Source: WHSV01 sp050694055 (GTDB lineage Bacteria; Actinomycetota; CADDZG01; WHSQ01). Taken from it: a stretch of 64,000 bases of DNA. The stretch is from positions 1 through 64,000 of the forward strand of contig JBOGWX010000065.1 in the NCBI GenBank assembly GCA_050694055.1. The letters are read 5' to 3'. Below, piece by piece: positions 56,597-64,000 of the stretch; positions within the stretch are counted from its first letter, which is position 1, and the number at the start of each line of letters is the position of its first letter. The position numbers and the translations under genes are program-made. The notes below the pieces were generated by a model. The model was not told where the DNA came from, made no database searches, and saw only the letters and a program-made list of their open reading frames with translations.

Positions 56597-58783
56597 GTGC
56601 ACAGGTATCCAAGGGAGGCCTTCGGAGTGCTCGAAAAGATCGCCATGACTACCGTGATCCTGGTCACGCTGGGCCTTTTCGCCCGTCGGTCGCGCGACCT
56701 GGTCGGCTTTCTTCGGTTGGGCCGGCCCGACGACCGGAAGCCGGACGACCTCGGGCGCAAGCTCAAGGACCAGCTCGTCGTGGTGTTCGGGCAGCGCAAG
56801 CTCCTGCAGTGGACCGTGCCCGGCCTCATGCACTTCTTCATCTTCTGGGGCTTCGTAGTCCTGTTCACCACGATCGTCGAGGCCTTCGGAGCGGTCTATC
56901 AGGATGGGTTCCACCTTCCACTAATCGGGCGATGGGGACTCCTCGGAGCGATTCAGGACTTCTTCATCGTCGCCGTCCTGGCGGGCATCCTCTGCGCCTT
57001 TTTCATTCGCAGGATTCAGCAACCCGGTCGCTTCAAGGGAAGCCACATGAAGGAGGCCGAGTACATCCTGTGGGCCATCGGCTCGATCATGCTCACCATC
57101 CTGCTGAGTCGTTCGGCTCAGATCGCGCTCGGACACTTTCCCTACGACACTGTTTGGACCCCGGTCTCCAACGGCGTCGCTCAGTTATTCGAGGACTTGT
57201 CGCGCGCGACGGTCGACGCAATCGACACGGTGTTCGTCTGGTGGCATTCACTCATCATCTTGGGCTTCCTCGTCTACCTCACCTACTCCAAACACCTGCA
57301 CATCATCACGAGTGGCTTCAACGTCCTATTCACCTCCGAGCGCCCCAAAGGCGCGCTCGAGCCGATGCATATCGACATCGAGGCCATGAGCGAGGACGAC
57401 ACCTTCGGTGCACGCGTGGTCACCGATCTTTCGTGGAAACAGATGCTCGACGGAATGACGTGCACCGAGTGCGGGCGTTGCCAGAGTCAATGCCCGGCAT
57501 GGAGCACCGGAAAGCCGCTCAGTCCGAAGCTCATCATTATGGATCTGCGCGACCAACTCTTCGAGCACGGTCCGCGACTGCTCGACGCCAAGCGCGCGAG
57601 CGAGGAGGAGCTGAAGTCCGCGGTTGGAACCCTCCCGCCGCTGAATCCCCAGGTGATCGAGGACGAGGTCATCTGGGATTGCACGACCTGTGGAGCGTGC
57701 GTACAGGCGTGCCCCGTCAACATCGAGCACATCGATGTGATCGTAGACATGCGCCGCAACCTGGTAATGGGCGAGAGTCGTTTCCCCCGAGAGATGCAGG
57801 GCGCGCTGCAGAACCTCGAGACTACGGGTAACCCGTGGGGTCAGCCGCCCCAAGCGCGTGAGGAATGGATGCGGGGCACGTCCAAACAGCAACCGCTCGT
57901 CATCCCGCACATCTCAGACAACCCCGAGGCGGACGTCCTGTTGTGGGTGGGATGCGCGGGCGCATTCGACGACCGCAACAAGAGGGTGATGTACGACCTC
58001 GGGAAGTTGCTGCAGATGGCCAACGTCAACTTTGCGGTTCTCGGTGGCGAGGAGTCGTGCACGGGTGACCCGGCGCGGCGCATGGGGGCCGAGTACATCT
58101 ATCAGATGCTCGCCGAGCAGAACATCGAGGTGCTGAAGGGCTACGAGGTCAAGAAGATTCTGACGGCCTGCCCTCACTGCTTCAACACCCTGTTCAACGA
58201 ATATCCGCAGTTCGGCGGCAGGTTCGAGGTGCTCCACCACACCGAGTACCTCAATCAGCTCCTCAAGGAGGGGCGGCTCAAGCCCAACAGAGAGATGGCG
58301 GCGACCATCACGTATCACGATCCCTGCTACAACGCGCGCCACAACGATGTCTGGAAGGGAGCGCGCGAGGTCATCGAATCCATCCCCATGGCGTCCTACC
58401 GGGAGATGCACAGGCACGGTCACGGCACCTTCTGCTGTGGCGCGGGTGGGGGCCGCATGTGGATGGAAGAGCGCATGGGTAAGAAGATGAACATGGAGCG
58501 CACCGACGAGGCCCTGGCGTCGGCGTCCGACACGCTCGCAGTCGGGTGCCCCTACTGCAACATCATGCTCACGGATGGTGTCGACGAGCGGCACGCCTCG
58601 GAGGACATGGTCGTCCGCGATGTCGCGCAGATCCTCTTGGAGTCCATCGAGCTTCACCCCGACTCGAGTGCGGGTGGGAACGGCAACGGCCACTCCTCGC
58701 GTGACGACTTTCCCGCGACCAAAGAATCCGGGGACATGACCGGCAGAACAACGGGGCCCGACGACCCGCAGACCTCCGGATAG
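56597..58783 (+). CDS. Membrane-bound heterodisulfide reductase-like Fe-S oxidoreductase
   Basis: A 728-residue protein combining about five or six N-terminal membrane helices (residues about 12-250, a NarI-like b-type region with conserved His in WTVPGLMHFFIFWGF and VFVWWHSLI), two 4Fe-4S motifs (CTECGRCQSQCP near residue 290; CTTCGACVQACP near 370) and two CCG-type cysteine-rich domains (WVGCAGAFDDRNKRVMYDLG; CPHCF; DPCYNARH; FCCGAGGGRMWMEERMG; VGCPYCN). Such proteins pass electrons, often from electron-transfer flavoprotein, to menaquinone. The C-terminal about 35 residues are disordered. The start GTG is not well supported by a ribosome binding site. Confidence 0.85.
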   Translation: MHRYPREAFGVLEKIAMTTVILVTLGLFARRSRDLVGFLRLGRPDDRKPDDLGRKLKDQLVVVFGQRKLLQWTVPGLMHFFIFWGFVVLFTTIVEAFGAVYQDGFHLPLIGRWGLLGAIQDFFIVAVLAGILCAFFIRRIQQPGRFKGSHMKEAEYILWAIGSIMLTILLSRSAQIALGHFPYDTVWTPVSNGVAQLFEDLSRATVDAIDTVFVWWHSLIILGFLVYLTYSKHLHIITSGFNVLFTSERPKGALEPMHIDIEAMSEDDTFGARVVTDLSWKQMLDGMTCTECGRCQSQCPAWSTGKPLSPKLIIMDLRDQLFEHGPRLLDAKRASEEELKSAVGTLPPLNPQVIEDEVIWDCTTCGACVQACPVNIEHIDVIVDMRRNLVMGESRFPREMQGALQNLETTGNPWGQPPQAREEWMRGTSKQQPLVIPHISDNPEADVLLWVGCAGAFDDRNKRVMYDLGKLLQMANVNFAVLGGEESCTGDPARRMGAEYIYQMLAEQNIEVLKGYEVKKILTACPHCFNTLFNEYPQFGGRFEVLHHTEYLNQLLKEGRLKPNREMAATITYHDPCYNARHNDVWKGAREVIESIPMASYREMHRHGHGTFCCGAGGGRMWMEERMGKKMNMERTDEALASASDTLAVGCPYCNIMLTDGVDERHASEDMVVRDVAQILLESIELHPDSSAGGNGNGHSSRDDFPATKESGDMTGRTTGPDDPQTSG

Positions 58784-58795
58784 CCCAAGCGTTTC

Positions 58796-59275
58796 GTGAC
58801 CAACCGCGCCGAACTCTGGAGGACGTGGCTCGCGGCTCAGCTGTGGATCGAGCAGCCCGACGGGCTCGGTTGGTGGCACGTCTCGCCCCGCCCCAACGGT
58901 GCGGTCGACGCGTTTCCTCTCGCGGCCCCGATCCACCTCCTCACGGCCTTCAACCCCCGGGGTGAGGAGCTCTCGCTCGAAGAGAACGAGCGGCGTCTCG
59001 CGCAGCTCGCCGCCTATCTTCGGGCAGAGCTCCTGGCCGCGGTGTGCTCGCTCGGAGCGTCGGACGACGAGTCTTGGATGGAGCCCGGCTTCGCGTTGTT
59101 GGACGTGAGCGAGGCTCACGCGACCGCGATCGGTCGACGCTTCGAGCAGGCCGCCATCTACGCATGGAGTGAACAGAGGCTCGAGGTCGTCGGCGCGCTC
59201 GACGAAGGCCGTGCGTCGGTGGGTTGGTCGCTGGACGATCGTCCACCTCCCACCAAGCCGGTGCGCGGTGGCTAG
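58796..59275 (+). CDS. DUF3293 family protein
   Basis: A 159-residue protein with the DUF3293 pattern: HLLTAFNPRGEELSLEENER near residue 45, PGFALLDVSEAHATAIGRRF in the middle and EQAAIYAWSEQRLEVV near the end. No biochemical role is established. GTG 58796 lies 12 bp after the Fe-S reductase stop, so it may be co-transcribed. It ends in a 4-bp overlap with the convergent dcd. Confidence 0.75.
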   Translation: MTNRAELWRTWLAAQLWIEQPDGLGWWHVSPRPNGAVDAFPLAAPIHLLTAFNPRGEELSLEENERRLAQLAAYLRAELLAAVCSLGASDDESWMEPGFALLDVSEAHATAIGRRFEQAAIYAWSEQRLEVVGALDEGRASVGWSLDDRPPPTKPVRGG

Positions 59276-59832
59276 AAGTTCTCGAAGAAGCGCGACGGAG
59301 TGGGTCCTCGCTGGCCCTGGTACTTGGACCCGATCTTGCTCGAGCCGTAAGGGTTCTCGGCCTCCGACGTAAGTTGGAAGAAGCTGATCTGGCCGATCTT
59401 CATATCGGGATAGATGGTGATCGGAAGGTTGGCGACGTTGGACAGCTCGAGCGTCAGGTGGCCCTCGAAGCCCGGGTCGACGTAGCCGGCCGTCGAATGA
59501 ATGAGGAGCCCCAGGCGTCCCAGTGAGGATTTGCCCTCCAGCCGAGCGACGAGATCGTTCGGGAGCCTCACGTACTCAGACGTCGAACCGAGCACGAACT
59601 CGCCCGGATGCAGGATGAAGGCCTCGTCCGGTTTGACCTCCACCAGCTCGGTCAGATCCTCCATCTCCGACCGCACGTCGATAAAGGCGTGACGGTGGTT
59701 GTGGAAGGTCCGGAAGAGGCGGTCCACGTGAAGGTCGACCGACGACGGCTGGACGTCGGCATCGTCGTAGGGATCGATGCCGATGCGGCCCGCAGCCAGC
59801 GCCTCACGAATGTCACGATCCGCCAGGATCAT
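59272..59832 (-). CDS. dcd: dCTP deaminase Dcd
   Basis: A 186-residue trimeric deaminase that supplies dUTP (or dUMP in bifunctional forms) for thymidylate synthesis. Visible motifs: ILADRDIREALAAGRIGIDP, QPSSVDLHVDRLFRTF, FVLGSTSEYVRLPNDLVARL and HSTAGYVDPGFEGHLTLE, which carries the catalytic glutamate. The ATG follows AGGGAG. It is transcribed away from the tRNA-Gly. Confidence 0.95.
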   Translation of the reverse strand: MILADRDIREALAAGRIGIDPYDDADVQPSSVDLHVDRLFRTFHNHRHAFIDVRSEMEDLTELVEVKPDEAFILHPGEFVLGSTSEYVRLPNDLVARLEGKSSLGRLGLLIHSTAGYVDPGFEGHLTLELSNVANLPITIYPDMKIGQISFFQLTSEAENPYGSSKIGSKYQGQRGPTPSRFFENF

Positions 59833-59922
59833 TCGAAACTCCCTGCTCGTCGGTGTGGGTGAGTCTAGCGAACGCCCGGCGAGTGCCGGGGGATCGGGCA
59901 GCTATGCGGCGGGCGAGAACCA

Positions 59923-59928
59923 TATAAT
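59923..59928 (+). promoter_or_regulatory. Consensus -10 box (TATAAT) for tRNA-Gly
   Basis: A perfect TATAAT stands out in GC-rich DNA 28 bases before the mature tRNA start. No clear -35 is seen. It is well placed to drive the tRNA precursor. Confidence 0.6.
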
Positions 59929-59937
59929 TCGGGGTCG

Positions 59938-60027
<90 letters not shown>

Positions 60028-60105
60028 CTACCCAGGGCCAGGGGACCCGGTTCCGGTTCCCCGGCCTGTTGGCTGCAGAGGCAGCAGCTACCACTCTGTA
60101 ATTAT

Positions 60106-60123
60106 TGTAGCGGCTGTGCTACA
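60106..60123. promoter_or_regulatory. Operator-like inverted repeat TGTAGC-N6-GCTACA
   Basis: A perfect 6-bp inverted repeat spans 60106-60123, ten bases before the antitoxin ATG and overlapping the AT-rich promoter region (TAATTATTG). Toxin-antitoxin operons are usually repressed by their antitoxin at such a site. Symmetry and position are seen; binding is inferred. Confidence 0.6.
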
Positions 60124-60133
60124 GTTCCGGGAC

Positions 60134-60544
60134 ATGGCCAAGTCCGAGCCGTTCAGCCTGAGGCTCTCTCCCACCATGGAAACCTTGGTCCGCGAGGAAG
60201 CAAGGCGCACCCGTCGCAGCAAAGGGGCCGTCGTGGAGGCGCTGGCTGAAGAAGCGCTGAAAACGCGCCTGTTCCCGGGAATCGCCTTTCGAGGTGCGGA
60301 CTGGGAGCGCCGGCCCTGGGTGATCGGCACCGCCTTGGACGTCTGGCAGATCGTGGATGCGTACCGCGACTTCAGCTCCGTGGAGAAGATGACCGAGGAC
60401 TCGGATCTGACAGAGCGACAGATGCGCCTTGCACTCGCCTACTGCGAGCGATTCCCTGAAGAGATCGACGAGATGATCGAGCTCAACCGGGCGCCACTCG
60501 ACGAGTTGCGAATCCGGTTCCCGACCATCGACCAAACTTCCTAG
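60134..60544 (+). CDS. DUF433-type antitoxin with RHH-like N-terminus
   Basis: A 136-residue protein. The first 45 residues form an RHH-like DNA-binding module (PFSLRLSPTMETLVREEARR; RRSKGAVVEALAEEAL); the C-terminal half has the DUF433 helix-turn-helix pattern (WVIGTALDVWQIVDAYRDFS; LTERQMRLALAYCERFPEEI). Paired with the following DUF5615-like toxin, this matches a VapBC-like family. ATG 60134 is used; a palindrome precedes it. Confidence 0.8.
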   Translation: MAKSEPFSLRLSPTMETLVREEARRTRRSKGAVVEALAEEALKTRLFPGIAFRGADWERRPWVIGTALDVWQIVDAYRDFSSVEKMTEDSDLTERQMRLALAYCERFPEEIDEMIELNRAPLDELRIRFPTIDQTS

Positions 60545-60561
60545 CGTCGGACAAAATCCTC

Positions 60562-60921
60562 GTGCGGCTGTTCCTGGATGCCCTCATCTCAGGGCGCCGC
60601 GTCGCTCATGCACTCCGCCGGGAGGGACACGATGTGCGCGCCGCCGATGAGGAGCGGGAACTCGACGGGATGACCGACGAGGAACTACTTACGCTTGCCG
60701 TCGCCGAGGAACGAATCTTCGTGACCTTCGACGTGGCCGATTTTCCGCGCATCACTCAGCGGTGGGCCGAGCAGGGCCGGAAGCATTCGGGTTGCGCCAT
60801 CGTCGTAGGCATTGACCACCGCGAGTTCGGCACGATGCTCCGTGTAATTCTCCGCACGCTCGATGCGCGATCGATTCCGGAAGACTGGCAGGACTACACA
60901 TGTTTTGTCAGCCGCAGGTGA
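60562..60921 (+). CDS. DUF5615-type (PIN-like) toxin
   Basis: A 119-residue protein. The N-terminal RLFLDALISGRRVAHALRRE carries the first PIN Asp, followed by GHDVRAADEERELDGMTDEE, VTFDVADFPRI (second/third acidic positions) and CAIVVGID. This is the DUF5615/Mut7-C-like PIN fold, probably an RNase toxin. It starts at a GTG 17 bp after the DUF433 stop. The tight arrangement with an upstream palindrome supports a functional pair. Confidence 0.8.
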   Translation: MRLFLDALISGRRVAHALRREGHDVRAADEERELDGMTDEELLTLAVAEERIFVTFDVADFPRITQRWAEQGRKHSGCAIVVGIDHREFGTMLRVILRTLDARSIPEDWQDYTCFVSRR

Positions 60922-60998
60922 TCAAGTGCCGGGAACCCAATGTGCCGATCAGGCATTCGCAACCTTTTTCGCCTGGATAGGGCGGTAGCCACCTGGTT

Positions 60999-61688
60999 CT
61001 ATCGGGCGATCCCGGAGGCGAGCAGGGCAGGTCCCGACTCGCACAGATCGAGGAGACTGCATTCTGTGCACAGTGGACGAGCCGACTTGCAGACCTCGCG
61101 TCCGTGCCGGACCAGTTGCATGTGCAGCTCGTAGCGCAGGGTGGGAGCGATGCCCGCGAGGAGCATGCGGTGGGCTCGGTCGGCGGTCGTCTGCGCGGGG
61201 ATGAGGCCCAGCCGGAGGGCGACCCGATGCACGTGGGTATCGACCGGAAAGGCGTCGCGACCCATCGAGAAGAGCATGACGCAGGCCGCCGTCTTCGGTC
61301 CCACCCCGGGTAGCGAGACGAGGTAGCGCTCGACCTCGTGGTCGTCGAACTCGTTGAGGCGGCCGAGGTCGATGCTGCCCTCACGCTCTTCGATCTCGGC
61401 GAGGATCCGTTGGATGCGCACCGCTTTGGTGTCGGCGAGGCCACCCGCGCGAATCGCGTCGGCCACCTCGGTCGGATCCGCGTCCCGCACCGCCCGCCAC
61501 TTCGGCCAGCGGCTCTTGAGGCCGCGCCAGGCGCGCGCCGTGTTCAGATCCGACGTGTGCTGGCTGAGCACCGTCATGACGAGCTCGTCGATGGGCGGCA
61601 GGCGGTCTTTGCGCCTGAAGGCGCCCTGCTGCTTGAGCAGCCGTCCATGAATCGCTCGGGTCCTGCGGCGGTCGACCGTTGCCGTCAG
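60999..61688 (-). CDS. nth: Endonuclease III (Nth), probable CTG start
   Basis: A base-excision glycosylase/AP lyase for oxidised pyrimidines: TVLSQHTSDLNTARAW, helix-hairpin-helix LPGVGPKTAACVMLF (catalytic Lys), catalytic Asp in FPVDTHVHR and the 4Fe-4S motif C-x6-C-x2-C-x5-C (CKSARPLCTECSLLDLC). The first ATG (61577) would remove about 37 residues of the conserved N-terminal helix (IHGRLLKQQGAFRRKDRLPP). CTG at 61686-61688, overlapping the dnaB stop as CTGA, gives 229 residues, a normal length. No ATG/GTG/TTG exists between, so I favour CTG. Confidence 0.85.
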   Translation of the reverse strand: MTATVDRRRTRAIHGRLLKQQGAFRRKDRLPPIDELVMTVLSQHTSDLNTARAWRGLKSRWPKWRAVRDADPTEVADAIRAGGLADTKAVRIQRILAEIEEREGSIDLGRLNEFDDHEVERYLVSLPGVGPKTAACVMLFSMGRDAFPVDTHVHRVALRLGLIPAQTTADRAHRMLLAGIAPTLRYELHMQLVRHGREVCKSARPLCTECSLLDLCESGPALLASGIAR

Positions 61689-63049
61689 CGCGGCACCTTC
61701 GCGAGCGATGCGAACTTCGTGTACTGATTCATGAATGCCAACCGTACGGTGCCCGTGGGCCCATTGCGGTGCTTGGCGACGATGAGCTCCGCTTCACCTC
61801 GAGCTTCGGAGTCGGGGTGGTAGACCTCATCCCGGTAGATGAACATGACCATGTCAGAGTCCTGTTCGATGCTTCCACTTTCGCGCAGGTCACCCAGCAG
61901 CGGGCGCTTGTCGGCGCGCATCTCAACGCCTCGGTTGAGCTGCGACGCGCACAGGACGGGAACCTCGAGCTCACGCGCAAGAATCTTCAGGTTCCGGGAA
62001 ATCTCCGAGACCTCCTGCTGGCGGTTCTCGGACTTACGCGGTGACTGCATCAACTGGAGATAGTCGACGATGATCAGGCCCAGTCCGTGCTTGGCCTTGA
62101 GTCTCCGGCACTTGGCCCGAATCTCCACGAGCGAGATATTGGCGGTGTCGTCGATGAAGATCGGAGCCTCGGCAAGCCGCCCCAGCGCAGACGACAGCCG
62201 GCCCCAGTCCTGTTCGTGAAGCGTGCCCCGGTTGATGCGCTGAGAGTCCACCTTGGCCTCGGAGGCCAGGAAGCGCTTGACGACCTCATGGCGGCTCATC
62301 TCGAGAGTGAAGATGACGACGGGCACGGGGTCGGAACGCTTCAGAGCCGCGGCCAGAGCGAAGTCGTTCAGCAAGCTTGACTTTCCCATCGCCGGTCTCG
62401 CAGCGATGATTATCAAGTTGTTCTTCTGGAAGCCCGCAGTTATGTCGTCGAGATCCGTGAAGCCGCTCGAGACGCCGGTGATGTGCTCGCCGCGCTCGAA
62501 GAGCTGTTCGATCTGCTTCATGTTCTCGCCCAGCAATGCCTTGAGCTGGTGCAACTCATCGCGCAGCCGCCGGTTACCAACCTCGTACACGAGGCCTTCG
62601 GCGGTATCAACCGCGTCGGCAACGTCCGACGGCATCGAGAAGCCGAGCTCCTGAACCTCGTTGCCCGCGCTGATCAGCCGGCGAAGCAAGGCCAGTTCCT
62701 CGACGATCCGCGCGTAGCGCGCGGCCGCCGACGCGGTCGGGTAGGCCTCGAGCAGTCCGAGGATGTACGGCCGGCCCCCTATGCCCTCGAGCGTTCCCCG
62801 GCGGTTGAGCTCGTCGACGATGGTGATGGCGTCGATCGCCTCGTGACGGTTGAAGAGCGCCATGATCGCTTGGTAGATCTCGCTGTGGGCCGGCTTGTAG
62901 AAGTCGTCCGAAGTGAGAATCTCGACCACGTTGGCGATGGCGTCTTGGGACTCCAGCATCGCCCCGAGCACCGACTGCTCGGCGTCGAGGTTGTGCGGCG
63001 GTATGCGGTTGGGACGCACCTGCTGCAGCTCTCGCGCCCGTTGCGCCAT
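61685..63049 (-). CDS. dnaB: Replicative DNA helicase DnaB
   Basis: A 454-residue hexameric helicase: N-terminal PPHNLDAEQSVLGAMLESQD, Walker A ARPAMGKSSLLNDFALAAAL, and RecA-fold motifs GLGLIIVDYLQLMQSP and ASQLNRGVEMRADKRPLLGD. No intein is present at the usual Walker A or later sites. The ATG follows GGGGAGA. It is upstream of nth (overlapping stop/start) and downstream of rplI, the common bacterial order rpsR-rplI-dnaB. A perfect SOS box lies 21 bases before the start. Confidence 0.97.
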   Translation of the reverse strand: MAQRARELQQVRPNRIPPHNLDAEQSVLGAMLESQDAIANVVEILTSDDFYKPAHSEIYQAIMALFNRHEAIDAITIVDELNRRGTLEGIGGRPYILGLLEAYPTASAAARYARIVEELALLRRLISAGNEVQELGFSMPSDVADAVDTAEGLVYEVGNRRLRDELHQLKALLGENMKQIEQLFERGEHITGVSSGFTDLDDITAGFQKNNLIIIAARPAMGKSSLLNDFALAAALKRSDPVPVVIFTLEMSRHEVVKRFLASEAKVDSQRINRGTLHEQDWGRLSSALGRLAEAPIFIDDTANISLVEIRAKCRRLKAKHGLGLIIVDYLQLMQSPRKSENRQQEVSEISRNLKILARELEVPVLCASQLNRGVEMRADKRPLLGDLRESGSIEQDSDMVMFIYRDEVYHPDSEARGEAELIVAKHRNGPTGTVRLAFMNQYTKFASLAKVPR

Positions 63050-63069
63050 CTGATCTCCCCCGCATTATG

Positions 63070-63083
63070 CGAACATATGTTCG
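63070..63083. promoter_or_regulatory. LexA (SOS) box CGAACATATGTTCG before dnaB
   Basis: A perfect 14-bp palindrome matching the Gram-positive/actinobacterial LexA site CGAAC-N4-GTTCG, 21-34 bases upstream of the dnaB start. On the minus strand a CATAAT box follows immediately, so a bound LexA would block the promoter. Confidence 0.8.
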
Positions 63084-63394
63084 ATATATACTTTCATCCC
63101 GGCTGGATCAAAGCAAGACCCAGTCGTGCGGTGTTGCGCCCCAACTCCGTGTGGTCGGGCGCGCTCGCAACAGCAGGGAAGAGAGGCGGCGGGCCCCATT
63201 CCGTCCGAGCGCGTGAGCAAGCGGAAACGTACGTCCGTTGACCTGTGGACATCTAGTGTGCGGACGCACCCGGGGAAAAGTCGCCAAACCCCTGGTCATC
63301 GCATGAACTGGCAGTGGAAAACGTGTCGGTACGGCAAGGGTCGGGCTCAGGAGAGGCCCCACCGCGAGGCCCCCCGGCGTGGATAAGGCCGGCG
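63084..63394. other. 310-bp gap between dnaB and rplI
   Basis: No gene is seen. It contains an AT-rich run next to the SOS box (TATATA), which probably includes dnaB promoter elements, and two single-mismatch relatives of the DnaA box (63244-63252, 63378-63386) that are too few and weak to indicate an origin. Confidence 0.5.
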
Positions 63395-63853
63395 CTAGCC
63401 TTCGTCCTCGTGCGCTATGACCTCGACCGTCACCAGCGCATTGACCTCTTCGTGTAGGTGGACCTCGAGTGAGAAGGTGCCGAGTCGCCGAATAGGCTCA
63501 TCCATGCGAACCTGCCGTGAATCGAGCTCCTGCTCGAGCTGATCCTGCACCGCGCGCGCGATGTCGTTCTTGGTGACCGATCCGAAGAGCTTGCCTTCCT
63601 CGCCGGCACGCGCCGAGATGTAGACGGGGCTCGAGCCGAGGAGCGCCACCTTGGCCACGGCCGCCTGCTTGGCCTTACGTCCGGCCTCCTCACGGGCCCG
63701 GCGCATCTGCTCCGCCTGCTTGAGCACACCCTTCGAGGCGACCAGCGCCATGCCCTTGGGCACCAGGAAGTTGCGCGCATAGCCGTCGGACACGGTGACG
63801 ACGTCGCCTTTGTGCCCCAGCGTTTCGACGTCCTTCGCAAGAATGATCTTCAT
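63395..63853 (-). CDS. rplI: 50S ribosomal protein L9
   Basis: A 152-residue L9: N-terminal MKIILAKDVETLGHKGDVVT, VSDGYARNFLVPKGMALVAS, a long connecting helix (KQAEQMRRAREEAGRKAKQA) and the C-terminal rRNA-binding domain with ISARAGEEGKLFGSVTKNDI. ATG follows GGGGGATC. It comes directly after rpsR. Confidence 0.97.
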   Translation of the reverse strand: MKIILAKDVETLGHKGDVVTVSDGYARNFLVPKGMALVASKGVLKQAEQMRRAREEAGRKAKQAAVAKVALLGSSPVYISARAGEEGKLFGSVTKNDIARAVQDQLEQELDSRQVRMDEPIRRLGTFSLEVHLHEEVNALVTVEVIAHEDEG

Positions 63854-63863
63854 CTCGATCCCC

Positions 63864-64000
63864 CTAGCGAGTCGTGTAGGGGAGAAGGGCCATCTCGCGT
63901 GCGTTCTTGACGGCGGTCGCAGCCATTCGCTGATGCTGCGAGCAGTTGCCGGTCACGCGCCGGGCACGAATCTTGCCCCGTTCGGACAAGAACTTGCGAA
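63864..64000 (-). CDS. rpsR: 30S ribosomal protein S18, C-terminal part
   Basis: The window ends inside this gene. The visible 45 residues (RKFLSERGKIRARRVTGNCS; QHQRMAATAVKNAREMALLP; YTTR) are the conserved rRNA-binding end of S18. It is 10 bp upstream of rplI. The C-N-C residues of zinc-type S18 proteins are partly outside the window, so zinc binding cannot be judged. Confidence 0.95.
   Translation of the reverse strand, partial: RKFLSERGKIRARRVTGNCSQHQRMAATAVKNAREMALLPYTTR

Noticed and set aside
63244..63386. DnaA boxes / replication origin between dnaB and rplI
   Set aside because: Only two one-mismatch relatives of the DnaA box are present, with no cluster and no dnaA/dnaN nearby.

Overview
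This window reads as a high-GC actinobacterial chromosome segment. Several genes point that way together: a mycothiol S-conjugate amidase (mca), an F420-type Ddn-like oxidoreductase, a dnaK-grpE-dnaJ-hspR stress operon, a DivIVA-like coiled-coil protein, a class II DAHP synthase, frequent GTG/TTG starts and GTGA/TTGA stop-start overlaps, and several start codons only a few bases behind a TANNNT -10 box, as expected of leaderless mRNAs. No 16S gene or other strong phylogenetic marker is present, so genus and class cannot be named; a non-model or deep-branching actinomycete is my inference.

Layout. 1-6.1 kb: an IS5-type transposase fragment, then a probable catabolic cluster (XRE-cupin regulator, cyclase-family hydrolase, ureohydrolase on +; nucleotidyltransferase-like protein, metallophosphoesterase and an APC permease broken by an in-frame TAG on -). 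6.2-10.5 kb: a tightly overlapped purA-purD-purE-purK operon preceded by dodecin. 10.6-13.8 kb: small membrane proteins, one with a RanBP2-like zinc ribbon. 13.9-16.3 kb: DUF255 thioredoxin-like protein and the ribosome-rescue hydrolase ArfB. 16.3-22.1 kb: an accessory stretch with an RHH-like protein, a DNA methyltransferase with an extra C-terminal domain, a truncated nuclease-like partner, a VOC protein, an AttH/CrtC-like protein and a probably frameshifted secreted protein. 22.2-29.1 kb: the RDD / SpoIIM / DUF58 / MoxR / DUF4350 / DUF4129 membrane gene block. 29.1-38.2 kb: glycosyltransferase, HD-GYP protein with an acidic repeat tail, a divergent FtsH-like protease, archease-rtcB RNA repair, and mca sharing a symmetric leaderless promoter with a membrane protein. 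38.2-46.2 kb: LysM lytic transglycosylase, VanW protein, nadC-nadA, threonine ammonia-lyase, DAHP synthase and a SelW-like gene. 46.2-51.3 kb: lemA-htpX, two coiled-coil proteins, GH15. 51.3-56.3 kb: the heat-shock operon. 56.6-64 kb: Fe-S membrane reductase, DUF3293, dcd, tRNA-Gly(CCC), a toxin-antitoxin pair, nth, dnaB with a perfect SOS box, rplI and the end of rpsR.

The most notable item is a gene hidden by a stop codon: at 45875-46108 (-) a 77-residue Rdx/SelW-family protein has an in-frame TGA exactly where the second redox cysteine of the CxxC motif belongs, followed by a hairpin with bacterial SECIS geometry. It is most likely a selenoprotein that ordinary gene calling would miss. Other second-look items are the perfect LexA box in front of dnaB, the shared bidirectional -10 between mca and its neighbour, two probable CTG starts overlapping upstream stops (nth and an alpha/beta hydrolase), the decayed restriction-modification locus, and the autoregulatory palindrome in front of the DUF433/DUF5615-like toxin-antitoxin pair.
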